A stretch of 64,000 bases of DNA, from positions 162,652 to 226,651 of the forward strand of contig NZ_BJMV01000003.1 of NCBI RefSeq assembly GCF_006539345.1, given 5' to 3'. The stretch's first letter is position 1, and every line of letters begins with the position of its first letter. Shown here piece by piece: positions 1-9,187 of this stretch. This DNA is from Acetobacter peroxydans (GTDB lineage Bacteria; Pseudomonadota; Alphaproteobacteria; Acetobacterales; Acetobacteraceae). The notes under the pieces are model-generated. The model had not been told where the DNA came from. It searched no databases and saw only the letters and a program-made list of their open reading frames with translations. The position numbers and the translations under genes are program-made.

Positions 1-2
1 GT

Positions 3-2120
3 TCCTGCCTCCGCCATGCGCTGCTTGTCTCCCTTCTTGCGAGCGCCGCCTGCCTGCCCACGCAGGCCCAGCCCGCCAGCCAGTCCAGCGTAAGCCCCGC
101 ACCGGCTCCGACTACCAAGGCCCCGGTTTCCGCCCCCTCTGTGGCAGCGACAGAAAGCCCGTTCGGCCCCTGGGGAGTTGACCTTGCCGGCCGCGATCTG
201 GCCGTACAGCCGGGCAACAATTTTTTTCGCTACGCCAACGGCACGTATCTCGACCACCTGCACATTCCGGCGGATATGACGAGCTACGGGCCGTTCAACG
301 CGCTGGCCGAACTCTCACGCGCGCGCGTTCGCAGTATTCTTGATGACCTGTCTGCCCACCCGATGCAGACGCCCCGCACCACGGAAGAAAAACTGGGCAC
401 CTTCTACGCTTCCTTCATGGATACCGCGGCCATTGAAGCGCAGGGCACGCATCCGTTGCAGGCAGATCTGGACGCCATACGCGCCATCCATGACATGAAG
501 GACTTCGCCCGCCTTGCCGGCACATCATCCAAAGGATTCCAGTTCTCGCCCTTCTCGCTAGGGATCAACCCGGATGCGAAAGACCCCACGCGTTACGCCC
601 TCAATCTGGATCAGGACGGACTGGGCCTGCCCGACCGCGACTACTACCTGAAGCCCGAATTCGCGGCGAAGAAGAAAGACTATCAGACCTACATCGAAAA
701 GGCGCTGACTCTGGTGGGCTGGCCCAACCCCGCCAGCTCTGCGGCCGCCATCATCACACTGGAAACCCGGCTGGCCGAAACGCACTGGGCACGGGCCGAC
801 CTGCGCGATCCGCAGAAAACCTACAACCCGATGACACTGGCCGAACTGGAAAGCCACGCCCCCGGTTTTGAATGGGCGCTGTGGCTCCAGAGTACGGATG
901 TTCCGCAGCAGAACATCGCCAGCCGCGCCCTTATCGTGGGCGAGCCCTCCGCCATTACCGGCGAGGCCCGGGTGCTGGCCGCGACCAGCCTTGAAACACT
1001 ACAAGCCTGGATGGCCTTCCATCTTGTGGAATCCGCCACGGCCTCCCTGCCCGAAGCCTTCGAACAGGCACGCTTCGCCTTTACCCGCTCTTTGACAGGA
1101 CAGCCCGAGCTACCCCCGCGCTGGAAGCGGGGCGTGACCGCCACCAGCTCGGCCATGGGCATGGCGCTGGGCAAGGTCTACGTGCAGCGCTACTTCCCGC
1201 CGGAAAGCCGCGCCGCCATGCAGAAGCTGACAGCCGACCTCAAGGACGCCTTCCGCACCCGCCTGCGCAACAATACGTGGATGAGCGGCCCCACGCGCGA
1301 GGCCGCCCTGCGCAAGCTGGAAAACTTTGAAATTCAGGTCGGCTACCCCAATACGTGGCGCGACTATCGCAGTCTGGTGGTGCGCAAGGGCGATGTCTAC
1401 GGCAACGCCCGCAACGCCGTCGCCTATGAGTGGCGCTACTGGCTGGAACGGCTCGACCGTCCGGTGGACCGCAACGAATGGGACATGACGCCCCAGACCG
1501 TGAACGCCTACAACAATCCGCTGTTCGTCGAAGTCGTGTTCCCCGCTGCCATTCTCCAGCCGCCCTTTTTCAATCCCAAGGCTGATCCGGCGGTCAATTA
1601 CGGAGCCATTGGCGGGGTGATTGGCCACGAAATGACCCACTCCTTCGACGATGAGGGCCGCCAGTTTGACGAGCATGGCCGCCTGAAGGACTGGTGGACA
1701 AAGGAAGACGCCGAACGCTTCCAGAAACTGGCCAGCCGTCTGGGCGCGCAGTACGATGCCTTTGAGGTACTTCCGGGCCTGCATGTTAACGGCAAGCTGA
1801 CCATGGGCGAGAACATTGCCGATCTGGGCGGTCTGACCCTCGCTCTGGACGCCTATCATGCCTCGCTCGGCGGGAAAGAGGCCCCGGTTATCGACGGATT
1901 GAGCGGCGACCAGCGGGTGTTCCTCGGCTGGGCACAGGTCTGGCGTGAAAAACTGCGCGACGATACAGTGCGCCGTTTGGTCGTGACCGATCCGCACTCT
2001 CCTCCGCAGGCGCGTGTTAATATCCCCATGCACAATATCGACTTCTGGTACGAAGCCTGGAAGGTGCAGCCGGGGGCGGCGCTCTACCTGCCGCCTGATC
2101 AGCGCGTCAAGATCTGGTAA
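3..2120 (+). CDS. M13 family (neprilysin/PepO-like) zinc metallopeptidase, 5' end outside window
   Basis: Secreted zinc endopeptidase that would cleave peptides in the periplasm. The reading frame is open from the left edge, so the true start lies outside. The first translated residues form a hydrophobic signal-peptide core followed by a Pro/Ala/Ser-rich linker up to about base 140; a GTG at 141 is an internal codon and not the likely start. The M13 hallmarks are present: an NAYNNP substrate-binding motif near 1507, the zinc motif HEMTH at 1626-1640, and the third ligand in ENIADLGG near 1810. About 705 residues are visible, matching the usual 650-720 of the family. The C-terminus ends in a Trp, as is common in M13 enzymes. 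Function is by family; the substrate is unknown. Confidence 0.93.
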   Translation, partial: SCLRHALLVSLLASAACLPTQAQPASQSSVSPAPAPTTKAPVSAPSVAATESPFGPWGVDLAGRDLAVQPGNNFFRYANGTYLDHLHIPADMTSYGPFNALAELSRARVRSILDDLSAHPMQTPRTTEEKLGTFYASFMDTAAIEAQGTHPLQADLDAIRAIHDMKDFARLAGTSSKGFQFSPFSLGINPDAKDPTRYALNLDQDGLGLPDRDYYLKPEFAAKKKDYQTYIEKALTLVGWPNPASSAAAIITLETRLAETHWARADLRDPQKTYNPMTLAELESHAPGFEWALWLQSTDVPQQNIASRALIVGEPSAITGEARVLAATSLETLQAWMAFHLVESATASLPEAFEQARFAFTRSLTGQPELPPRWKRGVTATSSAMGMALGKVYVQRYFPPESRAAMQKLTADLKDAFRTRLRNNTWMSGPTREAALRKLENFEIQVGYPNTWRDYRSLVVRKGDVYGNARNAVAYEWRYWLERLDRPVDRNEWDMTPQTVNAYNNPLFVEVVFPAAILQPPFFNPKADPAVNYGAIGGVIGHEMTHSFDDEGRQFDEHGRLKDWWTKEDAERFQKLASRLGAQYDAFEVLPGLHVNGKLTMGENIADLGGLTLALDAYHASLGGKEAPVIDGLSGDQRVFLGWAQVWREKLRDDTVRRLVVTDPHSPPQARVNIPMHNIDFWYEAWKVQPGAALYLPPDQRVKIW

Positions 2121-2261
2121 CGCTTACGCACGGGGCCTGTGCCCCTTGCCCCACGCAACTTCCCTGTGGCACAGGGCTGCCAGCGGTGGCACAATACCGG
2201 ACGCGGGCAGGTGCGCCGCGCAGGCAGTCCCTGCGGAATAACGGGAGAAAACCGGCGGTTC

Positions 2262-3431
2262 ATGGTTTCTGATACGCATCGCCCCGCTTCCGCATCCGTG
2301 CGGAAGGAGCCCCGTCTCGTGCCGCCATCCGCACAGGCTGACGCCGCTCCCACCCATTCCAGCCAGCCCTCTCATGGCGCATCGGCCCTCGATCATGACC
2401 CGCCGCACGACAGGCGGGCACGGCTGCTTCCGCTGCTACCGGTTCTCCGCGTACCGGGCCGGGTGGTGCGGGGCACTTCCACACCGCTCATCCGCAAGGA
2501 GCGCTACGCAGAGCCCACGCTGGGGCCGGTGCTTGCGGCCTCGCTGGGAGCGCATACGCTGCTGCTGCTGGCCATCTGCTACAAGGCCGCCTCCAGCATG
2601 ACGGGCTCGCCGGCTTCGCCGCCCGCGCAGCCGGTAGAAATGCTGTTCGATCAGGCTCCGGCCTCTACCGGCATGACAGGCCCCACCTCGCCCGAGGCCG
2701 CAGGCGGCAACGCAGCCCGCACACCCGCGCAGAGCAGCAACGCCCCCGCTCCCCCTGCCGAAGCACAGGAAGGCCCCCAGCACAACAATACCGAGCAACC
2801 CTCCTCGCCCCCGCTGCCGCAGTCCAATGACGGACTGCTCCGCGCGGAAGAAAAAACCCAGCACACCGCCCCAGCCAAGCCCGTAACCGGGCACAGCCAC
2901 CAGCCGCGCCGCCCCGCGCACCCGGCACCGCACCCGCGCCCCACGCCCAGCCCCAGCCACCACACGCCCTCGCCGCTCGACTACCCGATGGACACGTCCT
3001 TCGATCAGGCGCCAGCCCCCCGCAGGCCCCGGCGTGGACGCAGCGGCGGCAGCAACGCGCCGCTTGACCTGTCAATCGGCCCGATGGTGGAAAACGGCGC
3101 GCTGACCGCCCATTACTCCTCACGCACGGCAGTGCATGGAGTCAGCAGCGACTACGCGGCGGAAATCGACGCATGGATTCAGCGTCACCTGTATTACCCA
3201 CCCGAAGCCGCCGAGAGAGGCGATTCCGGCACAACCTCCGTGCATGTGGTGCTTGATAGGCAGGGGAATGTCTTCAAGGTGTTCGAAACCAGCTCATCCG
3301 GCGTGACCGAGCTGGATGCGGCAACCGTGGGCATGTTCCATGGGGCGCAACTGCCCCCCGTGCCGCCGGACATGAAGGACAACTACATCAACTTTGACGT
3401 AACGATAAACTATATCCTTATCCGGAACTGA
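2262..3431 (+). CDS. TonB-family energy transducer with long Pro-rich linker
   Basis: Probable TonB-like protein coupling inner-membrane energy to outer-membrane receptors. The 389 residues comprise a cytoplasmic N-terminal stretch of about 85 residues, one membrane segment (around LAASLGAHTLLLLA), a long Pro/Ala/Ser/His-rich periplasmic spacer of about 190 residues, and a C-terminal TonB-type domain with the YPPEA motif and a VVLDRQGNV strand. I chose the ATG at 2262, which has GGGAG about 14 bases upstream; an in-frame upstream GTG gives a longer N-terminus with no hydrophobic or conserved content. Two TonB-dependent receptors lie in this window (26.9-29.0 kb and 31.4-33.7 kb), but nothing links them specifically to this gene. 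No ExbB or ExbD genes are adjacent. Confidence 0.8.
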   Translation: MVSDTHRPASASVRKEPRLVPPSAQADAAPTHSSQPSHGASALDHDPPHDRRARLLPLLPVLRVPGRVVRGTSTPLIRKERYAEPTLGPVLAASLGAHTLLLLAICYKAASSMTGSPASPPAQPVEMLFDQAPASTGMTGPTSPEAAGGNAARTPAQSSNAPAPPAEAQEGPQHNNTEQPSSPPLPQSNDGLLRAEEKTQHTAPAKPVTGHSHQPRRPAHPAPHPRPTPSPSHHTPSPLDYPMDTSFDQAPAPRRPRRGRSGGSNAPLDLSIGPMVENGALTAHYSSRTAVHGVSSDYAAEIDAWIQRHLYYPPEAAERGDSGTTSVHVVLDRQGNVFKVFETSSSGVTELDAATVGMFHGAQLPPVPPDMKDNYINFDVTINYILIRN

Positions 3432-3507
3432 ATGGTGCTGATACGTTAAGGGCACCACTGCTTCTGAACCCGTGTGGTTTCAGGAGCCATTACAAGGAGT
3501 TTCGTGT

Positions 3508-3948
3508 ATGTGTCCGTCTTCTGAATCCGTTCTGCCGCAAGGCATCCCCACAATCCGGGTCGTGGCCATGCCCACGGATACCAACCCGGCGGGAGATGTG
3601 TTCGGCGGCTGGATCATGTCACAGATGGATCTTGCAGCCGGCACTACGGCGGCATTCAGGGCCAACGGGCGGTGCGCCACTGTGGCGATCAACAGTCTCG
3701 TGTTTCTTGAGCCGGTTGTGGTGGGAGATGAAGTCAGCATCTACACCAACATCACGCGCACGGGCCGCACATCGCTGCATATCCATGTCCAGACATGGCG
3801 CAGGGCGCGTCATACGCACATCACCTCCAAGGTGACGGAAGGCGAATTTATTTTCGTCGCTCTGGATGAAAAGCGTAAGCCCCGCCCGCTGCCTCCCGCC
3901 CAGCCGGGTGACGAACTTCCCGCTCCTCCCTGTCAGCAGGACGCCTGA
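3508..3948 (+). CDS. acyl-CoA thioesterase, YciA-like hotdog fold
   Basis: Cytoplasmic hotdog-fold hydrolase that releases CoA from acyl-CoA. The 146 residues contain the family core: a TNPAGDVFGGWIMSQMD helix, where the Asp is the usual catalytic acid, followed by alternating strands with VFLEPVVVGDEVSIY and GEFIFVALDE. Length and motifs match the YciA/BACH single-domain group. The start ATG at 3508 has an ideal AAGGAG eight bases upstream, so an in-frame start 36 bases earlier is rejected. The gene stands alone between the TonB protein and a ferritin-like gene. Confidence 0.9.
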   Translation: MCPSSESVLPQGIPTIRVVAMPTDTNPAGDVFGGWIMSQMDLAAGTTAAFRANGRCATVAINSLVFLEPVVVGDEVSIYTNITRTGRTSLHIHVQTWRRARHTHITSKVTEGEFIFVALDEKRKPRPLPPAQPGDELPAPPCQQDA

Positions 3949-4277
3949 CAGCGAAGCAAAAAGCGCCGCACCAGCGCCTGATTGCCTTTCCCTCTTCAGA
4001 ACCCGCCCGCCACAGCCCGCCAGACAGAGTTTTGGCGGGACAAACGCATGATGTGCATTAGTATCGCGGCAGTCACGCTATGATGAGTATTGACAGAAGG
4101 CGGGCGGCCATTTTTTTGTTTCCCATGATTCCGCCCATGGGATGGATGGTCTAAACCCCAGCCAGCCCCTACGGGCAATGCGGTGCAAGCCGACAAACCG
4201 CCCCGCCCCTGCAAGAAACCACAGGGGGTTTGGGCTGACATGCAGACACTGCCACGGGGCAGGAGGAGGTTCGATAC

Positions 4278-5102
4278 ATGAAACACTGGCAGATCGACCA
4301 GCTCCCGTGGGATGAGTTCGACCTTTCGAAAGTGGACCCACAACTCGTGCCCGCCATCAAGGCAGCCTCGGTTGTTGAACGCAACAGTGTGGATTACGCC
4401 CACTACCTGAACAACGTCTTCCATGATGACCCGGACTTCCGCATGGCGGCCGATCTGTGGGCGCTGGAGGAAATCCAGCATGGCGATGCTCTTGGACGCT
4501 GGGCCATGCTGGCCGATCCGTCCTGGGACTATCAGGCTGCCTTCCGCCGCTATCGTGATTTCTACCAGATTCCGCTCGATGTGCGTGAATCCGTGCGTGG
4601 CTCACGCACCGGAGAACTGATCGCACGCTGCATGGTGGAAACCGGCACGTCGTCCTTTTATTCCGCGCTGGCCGATTCAGCGCAGGAGCCCGTACTCAAG
4701 GCACTGTGCAAGCAGATCGCGGCGGATGAGTTCCGGCATTTCAAGCTGTTTTACGACCATATGCACCGCTATCTGCAACGCGAAAACATAGGCGTAATCC
4801 AGCGTACCCGCATTGCGTTGGGCCGGGTAACGGAAAGCGAGGATGATGAACTAGCCTCCGCCTATTACACCACCAACGAGCCCTCTTCTCTGCCTTATGA
4901 CCACAAACGCTGCATTGCCGCCTATATGGGCCGGGCTATGAAAAACTATCAGCCCCACCACCTGCGGCGCGTTACCAGCATGATCTGCAAGACTATTGGC
5001 CTCAAACCTCATGGCCTGATCGAACGCTGCCTGTTCGGCGTATCGGAAAAACTGTTCTTCAGTCGACAGCGCCGCTTTGCCCGGCAAGCAGGACTGAACT
5101 GA
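4278..5102 (+). CDS. ferritin-like di-iron protein, acyl-ACP-desaturase-like
   Basis: Soluble four-helix-bundle protein with a carboxylate-bridged di-iron site. The ligand pattern is complete: E34, E64-E65-x-x-H68 (in ALEEIQHGD), E121 (in MVETGTSSF) and E151-x-x-H154 (in AADEFRHFK). This E / EExxH / E / ExxH spacing is shared by plant-type acyl-ACP desaturases and related oxygenases. The substrate cannot be read from the sequence, and a role in fatty acid desaturation is only inference. Translation initiation should be strong because AGGAGG lies just upstream of the ATG. The roughly 330-base leader region contains a TTGACA hexamer near 4089 but I could not assign a confident -10 partner. Confidence 0.78.
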   Translation: MKHWQIDQLPWDEFDLSKVDPQLVPAIKAASVVERNSVDYAHYLNNVFHDDPDFRMAADLWALEEIQHGDALGRWAMLADPSWDYQAAFRRYRDFYQIPLDVRESVRGSRTGELIARCMVETGTSSFYSALADSAQEPVLKALCKQIAADEFRHFKLFYDHMHRYLQRENIGVIQRTRIALGRVTESEDDELASAYYTTNEPSSLPYDHKRCIAAYMGRAMKNYQPHHLRRVTSMICKTIGLKPHGLIERCLFGVSEKLFFSRQRRFARQAGLN

Positions 5103-5209
5103 CCCTGTCTTTTATTAGCAGAACTGATACGGAGCTTGGCACGGGGCTTGGCCATAGCTGCGTGGAGTTCTAGTTTGATATCTGTCAGACCACGACAAAA
5201 GGACAGACC

Positions 5210-5599
5210 ATGTTCACGCATATCATGGTGGGCAGCAACGACATTGCGCGCTCACAGAAGTTCTACAACGCCACGTTTCAGGCGCTGGACATTCCGCCCT
5301 CTGAAATCCATGAGAACGGGCGCCTCAGCTATGCCCATCATGGTGTCCGCTTTATGGTCACCAAGCCGCTGGACGGCCAGCCCGCCACCCATGCTAATGG
5401 TGGCACCATCAGCTTTGCCGCTCCTTCCCCCGCCCATGCCGCAGCCTGGTATAAAGCGGGCGTGGAAAATGGCGGCACCGCCATTGAAAACCCGCCCGGC
5501 ATCCGCCAGACGCCCATAGGCCCGCTCTATCTCGCCTACCTGCGCGACCCCGATGGCAACAAGCTGTGCGTTGCCTGCAAGATGCCCGAAAACATCTGA
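5210..5599 (+). CDS. VOC-family (glyoxalase/dioxygenase fold) protein
   Basis: Small 129-residue protein with the beta-alpha-beta-beta-beta repeats of the vicinal oxygen chelate superfamily. It begins with FTHIMVGSNDIARSQKFYNA and ends with YLAYLRDPDGNKLCV, the usual first and last strands. The expected metal-ligand His near the N-terminus is present (in FTHIMV). The Asp-Pro-Asp-Gly-Asn turn is typical of glyoxalase-like and bleomycin-resistance-like members. Its actual substrate is unknown. The start has AAAGGA seven bases upstream. It is monocistronic. Confidence 0.85.
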   Translation: MFTHIMVGSNDIARSQKFYNATFQALDIPPSEIHENGRLSYAHHGVRFMVTKPLDGQPATHANGGTISFAAPSPAHAAAWYKAGVENGGTAIENPPGIRQTPIGPLYLAYLRDPDGNKLCVACKMPENI

Positions 5600-5740
5600 C
5601 ATCCCTGACGGGATGATACATCCGGCGCGCGGCGACCCGACATCGCCCGCGCATCAAGAGAGTCTGCCCGACACAAAACCGTAACAGGAACAAATGCAGA
5701 AAGCCGGGAAAAAGGCTGGCTTCCTGTCCCTTCCACAAAA

Positions 5741-5914
5741 CTATCCACAGGGTTTTCCCGCAATCCGCCCCGAGAATCTGTGGATATCCTTCCGCAGGGC
5801 CGATTGGAAAAATCGCCGTTTTCCAAGGTTTCTGCCGTTTTTTTCTTCCACCCCTCAGAATCTTCTTGACCCCGCAGGGAAGCTACGATTCGGGCGTGAG
5901 ACAACTCATCCACA
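5741..5914. other. cluster of three near-consensus DnaA-box sequences in a gene-free stretch
   Basis: Between the VOC gene and the next gene there are about 345 bases without a credible coding sequence. Three 9-mers here differ by one base from the DnaA box TTWTNCACA: CTATCCACA at 5741-5749, the reverse-strand ATATCCACA at 5779-5787, and TCATCCACA at 5906-5914. A weaker TTCCACA lies at about 5731-5737. A short hairpin (CCCGAC/GTCGGG, 5920-5937) lies at the 3' side. The sites could bind DnaA or be chance matches; see findings. Confidence 0.3.
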
Positions 5915-5945
5915 ACCACCCCGACACGTTAGTCGGGCTGAGATT

Positions 5946-6389
5946 TCAGGGCGTGTCGGACGCCGGCTTGTCACTTAGATTGACGAATGTCTGATCCGAA
6001 ATGGAGACATCCGTTAGCGTCGGACGCTGCAAGGCTTCGGATGTATCGCGCGCAATGCCCACCGTACGGAGTTTGATATCCGCCAGTTCCTCACGCACGT
6101 CGCTCAGGATTTCAACCAGCGCACGATGATCCTCCAGCGCACGATCGTCCTGTGCCTTGTTCAGCAAGGCACTACCCACCATCAGCGCAGGCAGGGCCAC
6201 AAGCTGGATACAGTTGCTGATATAGAGCAGCGTATTCTGCCACTGCGGCACAAGAGCGGGCACAAGCGAGAAGATCAGGAAAGCGTAAACGCACCAGATG
6301 CTGCCGAACATCCAGGTCATCCGCACGGCCACGGAGTCATTCAGTCTGTTGATGGCGGCAAGAATACCGGCTTTCTGGAGAGGCTTCAT
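5946..6389 (-). CDS. small two-helix membrane protein of unknown function
   Basis: The 147-residue protein has two hydrophobic segments, roughly residues 25-46 (WMFGSIWCVYAFLIFSLV) and 55-75, followed by an acidic, probably helical tail with repeated Ala-Leu-Glu-Asp-His and Glu-Glu-Leu-Ala-Asp-Ile units. The architecture resembles DUF1003 and low-affinity iron-permease-like proteins, but I see no diagnostic metal motif and would not assign a function. The ATG at 6389 is chosen because AAGGA lies close upstream; the longer in-frame extension is low in hydrophobicity and looks untranslated. Confidence 0.7.
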   Translation of the reverse strand: MKPLQKAGILAAINRLNDSVAVRMTWMFGSIWCVYAFLIFSLVPALVPQWQNTLLYISNCIQLVALPALMVGSALLNKAQDDRALEDHRALVEILSDVREELADIKLRTVGIARDTSEALQRPTLTDVSISDQTFVNLSDKPASDTP

Positions 6390-6635
6390 AGACCGGTTTT
6401 CCTTCCCTGCTTGGCTGAATGGCCCGGAACAAGACCTAGAAGGGTCTAACACAGACCGGCCTTTCTGTCCGTGTCCGCAAGCAGATGCCACGCCCCCATG
6501 CCCGACATGGGAAAGCACTTGCCGCCTACCGTCCAGCCCCGCTAAACCGGCGCCAATGGGGGTGGGACCAGCCCCGTATTTCGCCCCCTTGCCGGTCTAT
6601 CCGGCACGAAGCCGCTCAACCGCAAGGACACCGCC

Positions 6636-7715
6636 ATGACGACCGCCAGCACCAGCCCCGCTCTTTCTACGGCACAGGACGCGAGCACCCTGCCCTACCG
6701 CGTGGCGGCGCTATATCGGTTTACTCCTTTCGAAAACCCGGCGGACATCCGCAAATCCCTGCTCCAGACCTGCACCGAACAGGGCGTGAAAGGGATTCTG
6801 CTCCTGGCGAAGGAGGGCATAAACGGCACCATCGCCGGAACTGATGCCGGTATTGAGGCCGTTGTCGCCTATATCCGCACCCTGCCCGGCTGCGCCGCGA
6901 TTGAAGTCAAGTTTTCCCGCGCGCCTTCCATGCCGTTCTTGCGCATGAAAGTCCGGCTGAAAAAGGAAATCGTCACCATGGGGGTGGCAGACATGGACCC
7001 CAACCGGACAGTCGGCACTTATGTCGCTCCGGCGGAATGGAATGCCCTGCTGGAAGACCCCGATACTATCCTGATTGATACACGCAATGACTATGAAGTT
7101 GCTGTGGGCACATTCCGGGGCGCAACCGACCCGCGCACCAAAACTTTCCGCGAGTTCCCCGACTGGTTCCGCAAGAACCGCGACAGTTTCACGCAAAACG
7201 GCCGCAAACCCCGTTTGGCCATGTTCTGCACTGGCGGTATCCGCTGCGAAAAGGCCACCGCTTTCGTCAAGACCGAAGGCTTTGAGGAAGTGTACCATCT
7301 GCAGGGCGGTATTCTGAAATATCTGGAGACAATTCCCGAACAGGAGAGCCTGTGGGAAGGCGAATGTTTTGTGTTCGACCAGCGTGTAACAGTAGGCCAT
7401 GGCCTGAAACCGGGCGAGATGGAGCTGTGCCACGCCTGCCGCGCCCCGCTCTCACCACAAGACAAGACCTCTGCCCTGTATGAAGCGGGCGTAAGCTGCC
7501 CGGCCTGCCATGGCCAGTGGGATGCAAAACGCCGCGCCCGCCACGCCGAACGGGAACATCAGGCGCGCCTGGCCTCCGCCCGTGGGGATGCCCATCTGGG
7601 TGCCAACATGGCCGAGGAACGTGCCCGCAAGCGTCAGAAGCAGGAAGAAATCATTCGCCGCCAGAACGCCACCCGTGAGACGCCGGTGCCACCCGTCACG
7701 CCTGAAACGGCCTAA
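6636..7715 (+). CDS. trhO: tRNA uridine(34) hydroxylase, rhodanese-domain (TrhO/YceA)
   Basis: Oxygen-dependent enzyme that hydroxylates U34 in the tRNA wobble position to 5-hydroxyuridine. The 359 residues show an N-terminal UPF0176 domain with the signature [12 protein letters not shown], then a rhodanese domain with LIDTRNDYE and the catalytic-cysteine loop [14 protein letters not shown], then a Cys-rich stretch ([17 protein letters not shown]) typical of this family. A lysine/arginine-rich tail follows. AAGGA precedes the ATG. The gene appears monocistronic. A GC hairpin without a clear T-run follows the stop at 7721-7736. Confidence 0.95.
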   Translation: MTTASTSPALSTAQDASTLPYRVAALYRFTPFENPADIRKSLLQTCTEQGVKGILLLAKEGINGTIAGTDAGIEAVVAYIRTLPGCAAIEVKFSRAPSMPFLRMKVRLKKEIVTMGVADMDPNRTVGTYVAPAEWNALLEDPDTILIDTRNDYEVAVGTFRGATDPRTKTFREFPDWFRKNRDSFTQNGRKPRLAMFCTGGIRCEKATAFVKTEGFEEVYHLQGGILKYLETIPEQESLWEGECFVFDQRVTVGHGLKPGEMELCHACRAPLSPQDKTSALYEAGVSCPACHGQWDAKRRARHAEREHQARLASARGDAHLGANMAEERARKRQKQEEIIRRQNATRETPVPPVTPETA

Positions 7716-7720
7716 GCAGG

Positions 7721-7736
7721 CCGCCCCTGCGGGCGG
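7721..7736 (+). terminator. possible terminator hairpin after trhO
   Basis: CCGCCC and GGGCGG can pair around a CTGC loop directly after the trhO stop codon. There is no U-tract, so it may be only a weak or Rho-assisted stop. Confidence 0.3.
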
Positions 7737-7929
7737 AGCACGACGTCAGGGTGAAAAAAATATAAATCTCAACACTTTGTTCATATAATTCTGGGCATTA
7801 AGTTTTTATACTGTGGTTATGCGGGCATACGATCATCGCCGCCAGATTATTCGTCATTCAGATCGACCCGCCTGAAAAATCAGCCAGATTTCAGGAAAAA
7901 CCTTCTTTTGTTCAAGCCATTCACATTCC

Positions 7930-8478
7930 ATGACTCATTCGCACCCCACCAGTTTATGCCTGCAACAGGCGGCGGCCTTCCGTCAGGAACTTTCCACGCT
8001 GATGGAAGGCGGCAGGCATGACCTCTATCTCCTGCTGACCAACATGCAGGAACACGAACTGCTGGCTATCACCTCACTCTGCCTGACGTCAGCCCAGCTC
8101 CGTGTTCCAGCACTTTTACAATTTTCCAGCCGCCTGTTCCGGCTTCATGAACAGGCCATGTCGTTCGAAATGGCATCGCGCCTATGCAAAACATTGCTGG
8201 ATGCCTCGGCCCATGATCTGGGCGCACCAGACCGCATCAGCTTTTCAGAATATCTCTATTACTCGGTGCATTACGCACCCCACATCCAGAGTTGGCAGAT
8301 TCACTCCATCATTCCCTCCCTCTACGCAGACCATACCCCACTGGGGCGCGTGCTGGGCGGACACATGGCGCTTGATGTCGTTATCCTGACTGTATGTAGG
8401 CTCAATGCGCGGCGGCTGAAACAAACCGACTGGCTTTTATTATTCATACCTTATACCGCTATGACCTGCTGGATATGA
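7930..8478 (+). CDS. hypothetical protein, probably frameshifted near its 3' end
   Basis: I do not recognise this 182-residue protein. It is soluble, His/Leu-rich and largely helical in appearance, with no signal peptide. The last 15 or so residues (after LKQTDW) look unlike the rest. Another frame opens at about 8398 and continues to a stop at 8571-8573 with a plausible ending (RYDLLDMTELNNEFRHVLEI and onward). The intact gene may therefore span 7930-8573, with a frameshift between about 8398 and 8440 next to the T-rich tract CTTTTATTATT. No good ribosome binding site precedes the ATG. Confidence 0.5.
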   Translation: MTHSHPTSLCLQQAAAFRQELSTLMEGGRHDLYLLLTNMQEHELLAITSLCLTSAQLRVPALLQFSSRLFRLHEQAMSFEMASRLCKTLLDASAHDLGAPDRISFSEYLYYSVHYAPHIQSWQIHSIIPSLYADHTPLGRVLGGHMALDVVILTVCRLNARRLKQTDWLLLFIPYTAMTCWI

Positions 8479-8609
8479 CCGAACTCAACAACGAGTTCCG
8501 CCACGTTCTGGAAATCGTCACGGGTTATGCCCTGCAGAGTATGCAGGCCACCGTGGCAAATCACAGCGGCTGACGCGCTGGCCCCTCCCTACGCGGGCCG
8601 AACACGCCT

Positions 8610-8993
8610 TTAAAGATGTTCTGCCGGGGCTGGGGCGGCAGCAGGCGGCTGAGCTGGTTTGGGCGTGGCGAATGGCGTCATGGCGCCCGGTACAGTGGAA
8701 TGCTCCACATCATAGGCCGTGGCTTTCTGCTCGTAGGTTCCTTTGGCGCCCGGATGCTCCTGATCGTACAGATGCGCTTTCATGCGCGCTTCCTTGCGAT
8801 ATTCATGCCGTTTATACATGCCTGTCACGCAGCCAGCCGTCGCCCCCAGCACGCCATGGTGATCCGCCAGATGCCCCCCGACAGCCCCGATAGCCCCGTA
8901 TTTGAGGCACCCTCCAGGTTCGGCATGAGCCCCCACGGCAAGAGCCGAAGACAGCATAACGGCGGCCACCACAGCCGCCTTACGATAGATCAT
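8610..8993 (-). CDS. small secreted protein with glycine-rich core
   Basis: The 127-residue precursor has a clear Sec signal peptide (AAVVAAVMLSSALAVGAHA) and a mature part starting with a Cys/Gly-rich stretch (GAIGAVGGHLADHHGVLGAT) that resembles glycine-zipper envelope proteins. A charged Lys/Arg/His/Tyr region and an Ala/Pro tail follow. Function is unknown. The ATG at 8993 has AGGA eight bases upstream; a longer in-frame version starting at 9017 or beyond lacks such a site. Confidence 0.7.
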   Translation of the reverse strand: MIYRKAAVVAAVMLSSALAVGAHAEPGGCLKYGAIGAVGGHLADHHGVLGATAGCVTGMYKRHEYRKEARMKAHLYDQEHPGAKGTYEQKATAYDVEHSTVPGAMTPFATPKPAQPPAAAPAPAEHL

Positions 8994-9187
8994 ATTTTCA
9001 TTCCTGTAGGGTTTCATAAGCAAAGCCACACCGACACGGCAGAGTGCTTTCTCACACAAGCTGGACACAAAAACCTGCTCATGACAACTCGTCCAAACAA
9101 CGGTATGCACAGCGACCCGGCTCGTGCCCGGTTATGACGAATTGTCGCCTCCTCCCTGCCCACCGTCCCCTGCCCTGTCGAGGATGT

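Noticed and set aside
1110..2033. Long open frame on the minus strand inside the M13 peptidase gene
   Set aside because: It is fully antisense to a gene with clear catalytic motifs, has no recognisable domain, and is expected in high-GC sequence. Similar antisense frames at 27197-28318 (in btuB), 29477-31024 (in the antiporter) and 46452-47612 (in MATE) are rejected for the same reason.
5694..5978. 94-codon open frame in the DnaA-box-like gap
   Set aside because: Composition is not protein-like, no ribosome binding site, and it runs into the 3' end of the opposing gene.
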